From contig CALVFI010000009.1 of assembly GCA_944326815.1 (NCBI GenBank), forward strand, positions 124,001 to 188,000: 64,000 nt of DNA, read 5' to 3'. Below the pieces are notes generated by a model. The model did no database searches, was not told where the DNA came from, and saw only the letters and a list, made by a program, of their open reading frames with translations. The position numbers were made by a program, and so were the translations under genes. This stretch comes from an uncultured Rikenellaceae bacterium. GTDB taxonomy: Bacteria > Bacteroidota > Bacteroidia > Bacteroidales > Rikenellaceae. Below are positions 8,062-17,306 of this stretch, piece after piece. How positions within the stretch are numbered: the first letter of the stretch is position 1; each line of letters starts with the position of its first letter.

Positions 8062-8592
8062 TTATGCCATAGTGTTTTCTCCTAAGTCATGCAACAGGTC
8101 ATCCAGCGGAGCACGATGGAGTACGACGCTTCCCGAACGGGTGAACTCCTGAAGTACGCCCCGGCGTTGTAGATCGTCGCGCAGTTGCTCGATTTCAGCT
8201 CGTGTACCGGTCTTCTCGATGACGACGTAGGCCGGATTGAACTCGATGATGCGGGCACTCAAACTCCGTGACAGCGCATCGATTCGTCCGTTGCTCTCGA
8301 CCATCTTCGAGGATACTTTATACAGGGCGATCTCCTGTGTGATCAGTTCGTCCGGCGTGTAGTAACGGGCTTCGATGACGTCGATGATGTTGCGGATCTG
8401 CTGGACGACTCTGTCGATATACTCTTCTGTCGTATAGGCCGATATGACGAACATACTGATTCCCTTGATCGAGGATTCGCTCACCTTGAGGCTCTCGATG
8501 TTAATTTTTCGACGGAGGTAGCAGCCCGTTATACGGTTCAGGACACCGATCTGATTCTCCGTAAGTGCAATGACGATATATTCCTTGTTCAT
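8062..8592 (-). CDS. ilvN: Acetolactate synthase regulatory (small) subunit
   Basis: This 176-residue protein starts with an ACT domain (residues about 1-80, opening KEYIVIALTENQIGVLNRI), which in this family binds valine for feedback control of the catalytic subunit. A C-terminal ALS_ss domain follows. The frame extends 21 residues further upstream, but that part overlaps ilvB and lacks family similarity, so the ATG at 8592 is used. It follows the ilvB stop by 4 bases, as expected for two subunits of one complex. Confidence 0.92.
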   Translation of the reverse strand: MNKEYIVIALTENQIGVLNRITGCYLRRKINIESLKVSESSIKGISMFVISAYTTEEYIDRVVQQIRNIIDVIEARYYTPDELITQEIALYKVSSKMVESNGRIDALSRSLSARIIEFNPAYVVIEKTGTRAEIEQLRDDLQRRGVLQEFTRSGSVVLHRAPLDDLLHDLGENTMA

Positions 8593-8596
8593 AGTC

Positions 8597-10297
8597 TTAG
8601 TCGTGATAGATGAGATTGGAAAGTGAAGCCCCGGCCGGAACCATCGGGAAGACATTCTCGTCCGGCATGACGGCTACTTCGAGCAGATAGGCCCCTGGGG
8701 CTTCTGACATTTCGCGCAGGGCCCCATTCAACTCTTCTGGTTTTGTGACGCGACGGGCCGGAATACGGTAAGCCGCTGCGATTGCCGAGAAGTCCGGGTT
8801 TTCGAGTTCGGTAAACGAGTAACGGCGATTGAAGAAAAGTTGCTGCCACTGGCGTACCATACCCAGGTAGGAATTGTTGAGCACCAGTATTTTGACTCCG
8901 ATATTGTTTTGCATGATTGTGCCTAACTCTTGCAGCGTCATTTGCAGACCGCCGTCCCCCAGCACGGCGACCACCTCTTTGTCCGGAACGCCTACTTTGG
9001 CTCCCAATGCAGCGGGGAGTCCGAATCCCATGGTACCCAGTCCCCCGGAGGTGATGAAACTGCGCGATGCGTTGAAGCGTGAATAGCGGGCACTGAACAT
9101 CTGGTTTTGCCCTACGTCGGTGACGATGACGGCATCGCCTTTTTCGATTTCAGCCAGGTTGCGGATCACTTGCGCCATGGTGATGAATCGTCCCGCCGGA
9201 TCGTCCGTGTGGGCGAATACTTCCTTCTGTTCCACGGCTCGTTCCTGTTCGGCGAAAGCGAACCAATCTGGTCGCTCACGGTATTTCAGCCCGACCTTGA
9301 ACGCTTCGAGGGCGGTGCGGGCATCGGCATGCAGAGCCAGGTCGATGCGGATATTTTTACCTAATTCTGCGCGGTCGATATCCACGTGGATGATCTTGGC
9401 CTGAGGCGCGTAGTTTTGTACGTCGCCCGTGACGCGGTCGCTGAAACGCATCCCTATGGCGACGATCAGGTCGCTGTGTTGGGTCATTGCATTGGCTGCT
9501 ACGTTTCCGTGCATACCGAGATTCCCTACAAATAGCGGATGCCCGCTGGGAAGGGCGGATATCCCCATCAGCGTTGTAGCCACGGGAAGGTGTCCTGCCT
9601 CGGCAAATTCGGTCAACGACCGCTCTGCTCCGGATAGGACGACACCCTGCCCGGCAAGGATCAAAGGACGTTCTGCGGCATTGATCATCTCTACAGCTTG
9701 GCGTACCCCTTCTTCGTCGATTTCCGGGGTCGGATGGTAGCTCCGCAGGGAGAGGCAGGGTTTATAACTGTAATCCATCTCTTCGACCTGTGCATTTTTT
9801 GCAATGTCGATCAGTACGGGACCGGGACGTCCCGAACGTGCAATGTAGAAGGCTTTGGCTATGGCTCGCGGAATCTCCGAGGCCGAGGTGACCTGATAGT
9901 TCCATTTGGTGACGGGCATGGTCATACTGATGATGTCCGCCTCCTGGAATGCGTCCGTACCGAGCATGGAGGAGGGAACCTGTCCCGTGATGCAGACCAG
10001 CGGTGTCGAGTCGAGCATGGCATCGGCGATTCCTGTGACGAGATTGGTCGCTCCCGGGCCTGAGGTGGCCATACAGACGCCTACGCGTCCGGTGGCGCGG
10101 GCATACCCCTGGGCTGCATGTACGGCTCCCTGTTCGTGACGGGTCAGTATGTGGTTGATCCGATCGCGATAGTCGTACAGACAGTCATAGATAGGAATCA
10201 CCTGCCCGCCCGGATAGCCGAACATGTCCCGAGTGCCCTCTTCGATAAGCGAAAGCAACAGCGCTTCTGCGCCTTTTATTTTCTGTTTGTTTGCCAT
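8597..10297 (-). CDS. ilvB: Acetolactate synthase catalytic (large) subunit
   Basis: This 566-residue thiamine-diphosphate enzyme condenses pyruvate with pyruvate or 2-oxobutanoate. The N-terminal pyrimidine-binding domain holds the catalytic Glu region (RHEQGAVHAAQGYARATG). A central domain follows, and the C-terminal diphosphate-binding domain has the GDGGLQMT…NNSYLGMVRQWQ signature. The start at 10297 (MANKQKIKG) is preferred over the upstream frame, which overlaps ilvD. The gene follows ilvD by 13 bases and is closely followed by ilvN. Confidence 0.95.
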   Translation of the reverse strand: MANKQKIKGAEALLLSLIEEGTRDMFGYPGGQVIPIYDCLYDYRDRINHILTRHEQGAVHAAQGYARATGRVGVCMATSGPGATNLVTGIADAMLDSTPLVCITGQVPSSMLGTDAFQEADIISMTMPVTKWNYQVTSASEIPRAIAKAFYIARSGRPGPVLIDIAKNAQVEEMDYSYKPCLSLRSYHPTPEIDEEGVRQAVEMINAAERPLILAGQGVVLSGAERSLTEFAEAGHLPVATTLMGISALPSGHPLFVGNLGMHGNVAANAMTQHSDLIVAIGMRFSDRVTGDVQNYAPQAKIIHVDIDRAELGKNIRIDLALHADARTALEAFKVGLKYRERPDWFAFAEQERAVEQKEVFAHTDDPAGRFITMAQVIRNLAEIEKGDAVIVTDVGQNQMFSARYSRFNASRSFITSGGLGTMGFGLPAALGAKVGVPDKEVVAVLGDGGLQMTLQELGTIMQNNIGVKILVLNNSYLGMVRQWQQLFFNRRYSFTELENPDFSAIAAAYRIPARRVTKPEELNGALREMSEAPGAYLLEVAVMPDENVFPMVPAGASLSNLIYHD

Positions 10298-10310
10298 TTC
10301 TTCTCTGTTT

Positions 10311-12122
10311 TTATTCGATGATTCGTACGCCTCCCAAATCGGCCGAGGCAACCAGCGCTGCATAGGCTTTCAGCGAGCGGCTTACGGTTCGTTCCCGGTG
10401 CGCGGGAGCGTAGATTTGGAGGGAGGCACGACGCCGTTCCAACTCTTCCGGGGAGACGGCCAGGTCGATACGTCGTGCGGGAATATCGATCACAATCCGA
10501 TCTCCGTCCTGTACCAATGCGATAGCTCCTCCGGCTGCCGCTTCGGGGGATACATGGCCGATTGAAAGGCCTGATGTTCCCCCGCTGAATCGTCCATCGG
10601 TCAACAGGGCGCACTGTTTGTCGAGTTTCACGCTTTTGAGGTAGGAGGTCGGGTAGAGCATCTCCTGCATGCCGGGACCGCCTTTGGGCCCCTCGTAGCG
10701 AATCACCACGACGTCGCCGGCCTGTACTTTACCGCCGAGAATGCCTTGGCAGGCCTCTTCTTGTGATTCGAATACGCGTGCCGTGCCTTCGAACCGCAGG
10801 ATAGATTCGTCCACCCCTGCCGTCTTGACGATACATCCTTTCGTGGCGATGTTGCCGAAAAGGACGGCCAGCCCGCCATCTTTCAGATAGGGGTGTGACG
10901 CATCCCGGATGCATCCCTTCTCCCGGTCGGTGTCGTGTTCTTTATAATAGGTGTCCTGTGAACCGAGTGTGATGTTGAAACGGCCTCCGGGAGCGGCCAG
11001 CGTCCGGCGTAGTGCCTCTTTCGTCACGGATGGACTGAGAATATCGTTTTCTGCAATGGCTGCTGCCAAGGTTGGGTAATCGACTCGTTTCGTGCTGCCG
11101 TCGATAATGCCGGCTCGTTGCAATTCTCCGAGAATTGCCATGATTCCCCCGGCACGGTTGACGTCCTGTATGTGGTAGGCCGAGTTGGGAGCCACTTTGC
11201 ACAATACCGGTACGCGACGCGAAAGGGCGTCGATGTCTTCCATGCGGAAATCGACCCCGGCTTCGTAAGCTACGGCCAACAGATGAAGCACCGTATTGGT
11301 GGAACCTCCCATGGCGATATCCATCGACATGGCATTGAGGAAGGCCTGGCGTGTGGCAATCGATAGCGGCAGAACCGAATCGTTGTCGTGGAAGTAATAT
11401 TCACAAGCATTCTTGACGATCAGTTTGGCGGCTTTACGGAACAACTCTGTGCGTTGGGCGTGTGTGGCGAGTACCGTACCATTGCCCGGTAGTGCTAATC
11501 CGAGGGCTTCGGTCAGGCAATTCATCGAATTGGCCGTAAACATTCCGGAACAACATCCGCATGTGGGGCAGGCTCCGCGTTCGACATGAGCGAGCTCTTC
11601 GTCCGATACGGTCTCGTCTGCCCCCTTGACCATCGCATCAATCAAGTCGAGATCTGCACCGTTTACGCGGCCGGCTTCCATGGCTCCTCCCGAAACAAAT
11701 ACGGTCGGGATATTCAGCCGCATGGCTGCCATAAGCATCCCCGGGGTGATCTTGTCGCAGTTCGAGATGCAGATCATCGCGTCTGCCTTGTGGGCATTGA
11801 CCATATACTCTACGCTGTCGGCAATCACTTCGCGCGAGGGTAGGGAGTAGAGCATTCCGTCGTGCCCCATTGCAATACCGTCATCGATGGCGATGGTGTT
11901 GAATTCTGCCGCGAAACACCCCTCCTCCTCAATCCAGCCTTTGATGCGCTGACCGATCTCATGCAGGTGGACGTGTCCGGGGACAAATTGCGTGAAAGAG
12001 TTTACGATAGCGATTACGGGTCGTCCCATTTGCTCTTCTTTCATTCCGTTGGCACGCCACAGACTACGAGCTCCTGCCATTTTTCGGCCGGTCAAGGTGG
12101 TATTGCTTCTCAGAGGTCTCAT
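10311..12122 (-). CDS. ilvD: Dihydroxy-acid dehydratase
   Basis: This 603-residue Fe-S dehydratase of the IlvD/Edd family converts dihydroxy acids to 2-oxo acids, the third step of valine/isoleucine synthesis. The cluster cysteines lie in the motifs [10 protein letters not shown] and [19 protein letters not shown]. The C-terminal [20 protein letters not shown] motif is complete. It is the first gene of the ilv operon and diverges from nadC. I looked for a branched-chain-rich leader peptide upstream and found none that is convincing. Confidence 0.95.
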   Translation of the reverse strand: MRPLRSNTTLTGRKMAGARSLWRANGMKEEQMGRPVIAIVNSFTQFVPGHVHLHEIGQRIKGWIEEEGCFAAEFNTIAIDDGIAMGHDGMLYSLPSREVIADSVEYMVNAHKADAMICISNCDKITPGMLMAAMRLNIPTVFVSGGAMEAGRVNGADLDLIDAMVKGADETVSDEELAHVERGACPTCGCCSGMFTANSMNCLTEALGLALPGNGTVLATHAQRTELFRKAAKLIVKNACEYYFHDNDSVLPLSIATRQAFLNAMSMDIAMGGSTNTVLHLLAVAYEAGVDFRMEDIDALSRRVPVLCKVAPNSAYHIQDVNRAGGIMAILGELQRAGIIDGSTKRVDYPTLAAAIAENDILSPSVTKEALRRTLAAPGGRFNITLGSQDTYYKEHDTDREKGCIRDASHPYLKDGGLAVLFGNIATKGCIVKTAGVDESILRFEGTARVFESQEEACQGILGGKVQAGDVVVIRYEGPKGGPGMQEMLYPTSYLKSVKLDKQCALLTDGRFSGGTSGLSIGHVSPEAAAGGAIALVQDGDRIVIDIPARRIDLAVSPEELERRRASLQIYAPAHRERTVSRSLKAYAALVASADLGGVRIIE

Positions 12123-12432
12123 TTTTATTCTTTTTTTATGGATAATTTGGGCCTTGGCATCGTGTAAATAATTTGGCGCTGCATCCGGCTTATATTATCT
12201 TTGTCACAAAAATGGATGAATTGGATAGATGTTGATTAGTTGCAAATCGTAATGCTATGATGCCCAATAGATCCTGTTTCTTATTTATCTGTCTGTTTAT
12301 CAGTGTGAAAAATTGTAACTATTTCACTATGACTAAATGATTTTAACTCAACTATTTGTTGGTTTTGTATCTTGGTTGTTTTATTTTTCACAAATATATA
12401 AATTTAAAATTAATAAATAAAAATTTTTAAAT
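12123..12432 (+). other. Intergenic region between divergent ilvD and nadC
   Basis: This is about 310 bases of AT-rich sequence with no convincing gene. It holds a good plus-strand promoter (12172-12203) that would give nadC a leader of roughly 220 bases. A TATATTTG on the minus strand (12391-12398) could serve ilvD but lacks a -33 partner. I see no riboswitch fold or strong hairpin by eye. Confidence 0.5.
12172..12203 (+). promoter_or_regulatory. Putative promoter for nadC (TTTG-N20-TATCTTTG)
   Basis: TTTG at 12172-12175 and TATCTTTG at 12196-12203 are separated by 20 bases, close to the Bacteroidetes housekeeping consensus. Transcription would begin near 12210, leaving a long untranslated leader before nadC. 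Confidence 0.55.
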
Positions 12433-13287
12433 ATGAAAAGTGAATATATTCCGTTTGTGGACGATCTGATCGAGTTGGCAATCCGTGAAGATATCGGCGA
12501 TGGAGACCATACTTCGCTGGCTTCGATTCCTGCTGATGCGCACGGTCGGATGAAACTGCTCGTCAAGCAGGAGGGAATCATTGCCGGTATCGAAGTGGCC
12601 CGCAGAGTGCTCGAAAGGCTTGATCCTGCGGTGAAATTCGATCAGCGGATCGAGGACGGAGCACGGGTGCAGCCGGGAGATGTGGCATTCTATGTCGAAG
12701 GACGTACGATATCCTTGTTGCAGGCTGAACGTATTCTGCTCAACATCATGCAGCGCATGAGTGGCGTGGCGACCCAGACGGCCCGATATGTCCAGCGGCT
12801 CGAAGGAACGAAATGCCGAGTGCTCGATACCCGTAAGACGACTCCCGGCATGCGGGTGTTGGATAAGATGGCGGTCAAACTGGGTGGCGGAGAGAATCAT
12901 CGCATGGGGTTGTTCGATATGATTCTGCTGAAAGATAACCATATCGATTTTGCCGGAGGAATTACCGCGGCACTGACCAAAGTGCGCGAATATCTGCAGG
13001 CGAAAGGTAAACAGTTGCCGATTGAGGTGGAGGTACGTACACTGGCCGACATCGACGAGGTATTTGCCGCGGGCGGAGCCGATCGTATCATGTTCGACAA
13101 TTTTACGCCGGAGATGACGCGCGAGGGGGTGAAACGTGTAGCCGGACGGGCAGAAACAGAATCTTCTGGTGGAATCACGTTCGATACGTTGCGCGATTAT
13201 GCCGAATGCGGTGTGGATTTCATCTCCGTGGGTGCACTTACCCATCAGATCAAAAGTCTCGATATGAGTCTTAAGGCTTGCGAATAG
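12433..13287 (+). CDS. nadC: Nicotinate-nucleotide pyrophosphorylase (carboxylating)
   Basis: This 284-residue enzyme converts quinolinate and PRPP to nicotinate mononucleotide in de novo NAD synthesis. It shows the family motifs EDIGDGDHTS near the N-terminus, the substrate-binding LDTRKTTPGMR, the GGGENHRMGLFDMILLKDNH segment, and the C-terminal barrel motifs EVEVRT and IMFDNF. Length is normal. It is divergent from ilvD and followed 85 bases later by a peptidase gene. No nadA or nadB is next to it here. Confidence 0.96.
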   Translation: MKSEYIPFVDDLIELAIREDIGDGDHTSLASIPADAHGRMKLLVKQEGIIAGIEVARRVLERLDPAVKFDQRIEDGARVQPGDVAFYVEGRTISLLQAERILLNIMQRMSGVATQTARYVQRLEGTKCRVLDTRKTTPGMRVLDKMAVKLGGGENHRMGLFDMILLKDNHIDFAGGITAALTKVREYLQAKGKQLPIEVEVRTLADIDEVFAAGGADRIMFDNFTPEMTREGVKRVAGRAETESSGGITFDTLRDYAECGVDFISVGALTHQIKSLDMSLKACE

Positions 13288-13372
13288 CTTTTGTGAGGCG
13301 CACGTTGTGTTTTGTAATTAATAATATATAGGAGAAGAGTTCCGTTATCCGATAAAAAACTATTGTGAGAGG

Positions 13373-15508
13373 ATGAGATATTTGTTTTTGTCGATTTTGG
13401 TATTGGTCGCTATGGGACAAGCCCAGGCGCAACTGTTTGACTATAGTGATGTCAAGGAGGGAAAATTTGCAGTGAAAACAGTCTCCGGCGTACGGTCGAT
13501 GGCCGATGGCGAACATTACACGGCCGTGAAGGATGGTAAAATCGTGCGTTACGCCTATAAGACAGGAGCTGAAGCCGGTACGATTTTCGATCAGGCAGAC
13601 TTCAAAGAGCAGATACCCTCTTTTTCGGATTATGCCTTCAGCGCCGATGAGGGTAAGATTTTGCTCACCACCAATCGCAAACCGATTTATCGTCGTTCGT
13701 TTACGGCTGACTACTGGATTTACGACCGGACGACCAAAACCGTTCATCGGCTCAGCGAGGAGGGGGCAGAACAGGTGGCAGCCTTCTCTCCAGATGGTAG
13801 TCGGGTGGCATTCGTCCGTCAGAACGATATCTGGGTGGTGGACCTGGCCGATTACTCGCTGTCTCGGGTAACCTCCGACGGGGTCCGCAACCGGATTATC
13901 AATGGGCATACCGATTGGGTGTATGAGGAGGAGTTCGCATTCACGCGTGCCTTCGAGTGGGCTCCTGACAGTCGTCGTATTGCCTATCTGCGTTTCGACG
14001 AGAGTCGTGTGCCGGAATATACCATCATGCGTTTCGAGCAGAACCTCTATCCGCAACCCTATACCTATAAATATCCTAAAGCTGGAGAACCGAATTCGAC
14101 GGTAGAACTTTATGTCTATGATCTGGTGGCAGGCAAAAGCTCGAAGGTAGATGTCGGAGAGGAGACCGATCAGTATCTGCCCCGCATCGGATGGACGCCA
14201 GCCGGGGAACTTTTCTTCTATCGTACCAATCGTCGCCAGAATCACTTCGAGGTGTTGCTCGCCGATGCAGCAGGGCAGAGCCGGGTGGTGTACGACGAGA
14301 AAGATAGCCGGTATGTGGAACGGGTGGATGACCAGACCATTACCTTCCTGCCTAAGGGGGACCGTTTCGTGGTGAAGAACGAGACGAGCGGAAACATGCA
14401 CCTCTATCTGTTCGATGTGGATAAAGGGGTGGTGGATACCCTGACACGCGGCAACTGGGATGTGGTCAATCTGGTGGGTATCTCCGACGGACGTGCTTAC
14501 TATATCTCGAACGAGGGCTCTCCGTTGCATACCAATTTCTATTCGGTGAAGATGAATGGTGGCGGGAAGAGACGTTTGACGGAGGGCGAGGGGACCTTCT
14601 CCGTAGCTCCCAGTCGAGGATTTACCTACTTTATCAGCTATTTTTCGAACGTCTCGACTCCGAATCTCGTCCGGTTGCACGATGCCTCGGGGAAGGTGCT
14701 GCGGACGCTGGAGGATAATGCCGAACTGCGGAAGATGATCGATGAGCGTCGTGTCTCGCGCAAAGAGTTTTTCCGTTTTCGGAACGATTACGGCAATATG
14801 TTGAACGGTTACATGATCAAACCCTATAATTTCGACCCCTCAAAGCGCTATCCCGTGTTGATGACGCAGTACAGCGGTCCAGGGTCGCAGGAGGTGGTCG
14901 ATCGGTGGTCGATGGACTGGACGGATGTGCTCGTGCAGGATGGCTATATCGTGGTTTGTGTCGATGGTCGTGGTACGGGAGGCCGGGGCACGGAGTTCAA
15001 AAAGTGCACCTACGGCAACCTGGGAGCCTGCGAAACTGAGGATCAGATTGCCGCGGCAAAGTATGTCTCGACGCTCCCTTATGTCGACCCGAATCGGATC
15101 GGGATTTACGGCTGGAGTTACGGCGGTTTTATGGCACTTAACTGTATGCTCAAGGGGGAGGGTATCTTCAAGATGGCCATTGCAGTGGCTCCTGTGACCT
15201 CATGGCGTTTCTACGATACGATCTATACGGAGATCTATAACGGATTGCCGCAGGATAATGCTAAGGGCTATGACGATAACTCTCCGATCTATTTCGCCGA
15301 TCGGTTGAAAGGACGTCTGTTGATCGTACATGGGTCGGGAGACGACAATGTCCATGTGCAAAACACCTATCGTATGGCCGATGCACTGGTGCGGGCCGGG
15401 AAACAGTTCGACATGGCGATCTATCCTGACGACAACCATTCGATGGTGCCTGCCGGGCGTCATCACATCCGTGAGCGGATGATCGACTATGTGCTCAAGA
15501 ATCTCTGA
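13373..15508 (+). CDS. Dipeptidyl peptidase IV (S9 family), exported
   Basis: This 711-residue protein begins with a hydrophobic signal peptide ending near residue 20 (…GQAQAQ). A beta-propeller DPPIV N-terminal domain comes next (about 80-430), containing the EEEFAFTRAFEW segment with the Glu pair that binds the substrate amino terminus. The C-terminal alpha/beta hydrolase carries the nucleophile motif GWSYGG, the Asp region GSGDDNVHVQN and the His motif DDNHSM. It should release X-Pro dipeptides in the periplasm for peptide use. A bidirectional terminator follows. Confidence 0.93.
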   Translation: MRYLFLSILVLVAMGQAQAQLFDYSDVKEGKFAVKTVSGVRSMADGEHYTAVKDGKIVRYAYKTGAEAGTIFDQADFKEQIPSFSDYAFSADEGKILLTTNRKPIYRRSFTADYWIYDRTTKTVHRLSEEGAEQVAAFSPDGSRVAFVRQNDIWVVDLADYSLSRVTSDGVRNRIINGHTDWVYEEEFAFTRAFEWAPDSRRIAYLRFDESRVPEYTIMRFEQNLYPQPYTYKYPKAGEPNSTVELYVYDLVAGKSSKVDVGEETDQYLPRIGWTPAGELFFYRTNRRQNHFEVLLADAAGQSRVVYDEKDSRYVERVDDQTITFLPKGDRFVVKNETSGNMHLYLFDVDKGVVDTLTRGNWDVVNLVGISDGRAYYISNEGSPLHTNFYSVKMNGGGKRRLTEGEGTFSVAPSRGFTYFISYFSNVSTPNLVRLHDASGKVLRTLEDNAELRKMIDERRVSRKEFFRFRNDYGNMLNGYMIKPYNFDPSKRYPVLMTQYSGPGSQEVVDRWSMDWTDVLVQDGYIVVCVDGRGTGGRGTEFKKCTYGNLGACETEDQIAAAKYVSTLPYVDPNRIGIYGWSYGGFMALNCMLKGEGIFKMAIAVAPVTSWRFYDTIYTEIYNGLPQDNAKGYDDNSPIYFADRLKGRLLIVHGSGDDNVHVQNTYRMADALVRAGKQFDMAIYPDDNHSMVPAGRHHIRERMIDYVLKNL

Positions 15509-15527
15509 CAGAGTGTCTGAAATATAA

Positions 15528-15567
15528 AAAAAAGATGGCTCATCCTTTGTGGTGAGCCATCTTTTTT
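15528..15567. terminator. Bidirectional rho-independent terminator
   Basis: A 15-base-pair inverted repeat (A6 plus GATGGCTCA, 10-base loop, TGAGCCATC plus T6) serves the convergent peptidase gene (plus) and aspA (minus). Confidence 0.85.
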
Positions 15568-15661
15568 ATACCGAGTTATTTCCGGAAGCATGTTCTTTTG
15601 AACGAGGCATCCGACTCTTTTCTGCCCGGGTGACAATTCCTAAGTGTTGTCGACAGCAAGA

Positions 15662-17095
15662 CTACTTGCGGAGAAATTTGCGGGGTTTTACCATATTCTC
15701 GGGGCGGAGTATCTTGTCCAGCTCCTCCTGGCTCATCAGTTTGCGCTCCAGGACCAGTTCGTAGATGCCTTTGCCCGTTTTGAGCGCTTCACGGGCGAGA
15801 TCGGTCGAGGTCTCGTAGCCCAGGTAGGGATTGAGTGCCGTCACTAACCCGATGCTGTTGTAGACCAGATCCCGGCAGTGCTCCTTGTTGGCCGTAATGC
15901 CGAGGACGCATCGTTCGCGCAGCGTGTTCATTCCGTTGACCAGAATGATCATCGACTCGAAAAGACTATAGACGATAATTGGCTCCATGACGTTGAGTTC
16001 CAACTGTCCCGCTTCGGCGGCGAAGGTCACCGTGAGGTCGTTGCCGATGACCTTATAGGCAATCTGATTCACCACCTCTGGAATCACGGGATTCACCTTC
16101 CCCGGCATGATCGACGAACCCGGTTGCATCGGCGGCAGGTTGATCTCGTTCAGCCCCGTACGTGGCCCCGAAGAGAGCAGACGCAGGTCGCTGCATATTT
16201 TCGAAAGTTTCACGGCCAGGCGTTTCACAGCCGAAGAGTACATGACAAATGCGCCTGTATCGTTTGTCGCTTCGATCATATTGGTCGCTGCCTGAATCGG
16301 CAGTCCGGTGATTTCGCGCAGGTATTTGATGCATATCTGGCTGTACTCCGGGTCGGCATTGATGCCTGTGCCGATTGCCGTAGCTCCCATGTTCACCTCG
16401 AGGAACAGGTTGACATTCTGCTCCAGTCGGTCGATCTCCTCCGTCAGATTGGCGGCATAGGCTTCGAACTCCTGCCCGAGTGTCATCGGAACGGCATCCT
16501 GCAGCTGAGTGCGTCCCATTTTGATGACGTCGGCAAACTCTACGGCTTTGATATGGAAAGCTCCGATCAACTCCTTCAATGCGTTGATCAATTCTCGGTT
16601 ACGGAAAATCAGACCCAACTTTACCGCCGTCGGATAGGCATCGTTGGTCGATTGCGAATGGTTTACATCGTTGTTCGGATGGCAATATTGGTATTGCCCG
16701 CGTTCATGTCCCAACAGTTCTAGCGCCCGATTGGCAATCACTTCGTTGGCATTCATGTTGGTCGAGGTCCCTGCTCCGCCCTGAATCATGTCGACGACGA
16801 ATTGGTCGTGGAGTTTGCCTTGTTCGATTTCGTGGCAGGCCTGGATGATCGCATCCGCAACCTTGGGGTCGAGCTCACCCAGATCGCGGTTGGCCTTGGC
16901 GGCTGCCTCCTTGACCATGGCCAGGCCTTTAACGAGATAGGGAAACCTGCAGAGCCGTACGCGGCTTATGTGGAAATTCTCCAGGGCACGCATGGTCTGC
17001 ACGCCGAAATAGTATTCTACGGGAATCTCTTTGTTTCCTAACAGGTCGTGTTCCTCGCGGGTTTTGCCGCTGAGCGGCATAGTTGTAATGTCCAT
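15662..17095 (-). CDS. aspA: Aspartate ammonia-lyase
   Basis: This 477-residue member of the fumarase/aspartase superfamily cleaves aspartate to fumarate and ammonia. It has the substrate motifs GAGTSTNMNANEV and PNNDVNHSQSTND, plus the catalytic SS loop GSSIMPGKVNPVIPEV. The reading 'NPVIPEV' rather than the 'NPTQCE' of class II fumarase favours aspartase. In anaerobic Bacteroidales it feeds the fumarate-reducing branch. It stands alone on the minus strand between the peptidase and lysS, so it is probably monocistronic. Confidence 0.92.
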   Translation of the reverse strand: MDITTMPLSGKTREEHDLLGNKEIPVEYYFGVQTMRALENFHISRVRLCRFPYLVKGLAMVKEAAAKANRDLGELDPKVADAIIQACHEIEQGKLHDQFVVDMIQGGAGTSTNMNANEVIANRALELLGHERGQYQYCHPNNDVNHSQSTNDAYPTAVKLGLIFRNRELINALKELIGAFHIKAVEFADVIKMGRTQLQDAVPMTLGQEFEAYAANLTEEIDRLEQNVNLFLEVNMGATAIGTGINADPEYSQICIKYLREITGLPIQAATNMIEATNDTGAFVMYSSAVKRLAVKLSKICSDLRLLSSGPRTGLNEINLPPMQPGSSIMPGKVNPVIPEVVNQIAYKVIGNDLTVTFAAEAGQLELNVMEPIIVYSLFESMIILVNGMNTLRERCVLGITANKEHCRDLVYNSIGLVTALNPYLGYETSTDLAREALKTGKGIYELVLERKLMSQEELDKILRPENMVKPRKFLRK

Positions 17096-17268
17096 AATCT
17101 GAAAGATTCACTGGTTGCGGTTACAAATCTATACTTTTTTTCGATATATTGTTATATTATTTTAGTGGAATATTGTTTTTTATAATAATTTATCCGGAGA
17201 GAGCGCTTTGGAGCCTATTTTGCAAAATCATACGGCAAAAAAGTATCGGAATCTCCGATAGAAATCGC

Positions 17269-17276
17269 TATATTTG
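17269..17276 (+). promoter_or_regulatory. Putative -7 element for lysS
   Basis: TATATTTG is a perfect TAnnTTTG box 30 bases before the lysS ATG at 17307. An upstream alternative start at 17274 lies inside this box, which argues against that start. Confidence 0.5.
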
Positions 17277-17306
17277 CACGTTTTATTGAATGTAAAGAGC
17301 CGATTT

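Noticed and set aside
12123..12432. Branched-chain leader peptide upstream of ilvD
   Set aside because: I searched the minus strand for a short frame rich in Ile/Val/Leu with a terminator, by analogy with the pheA leader. Only a 20-codon frame with two adjacent Ile codons and no hairpin was found.
13271..14680. 469-residue open frame antisense to the dipeptidyl peptidase gene
   Set aside because: It covers the propeller part of a clear S9 peptidase, has no start context or domain, and continues past the peptidase start into nadC.
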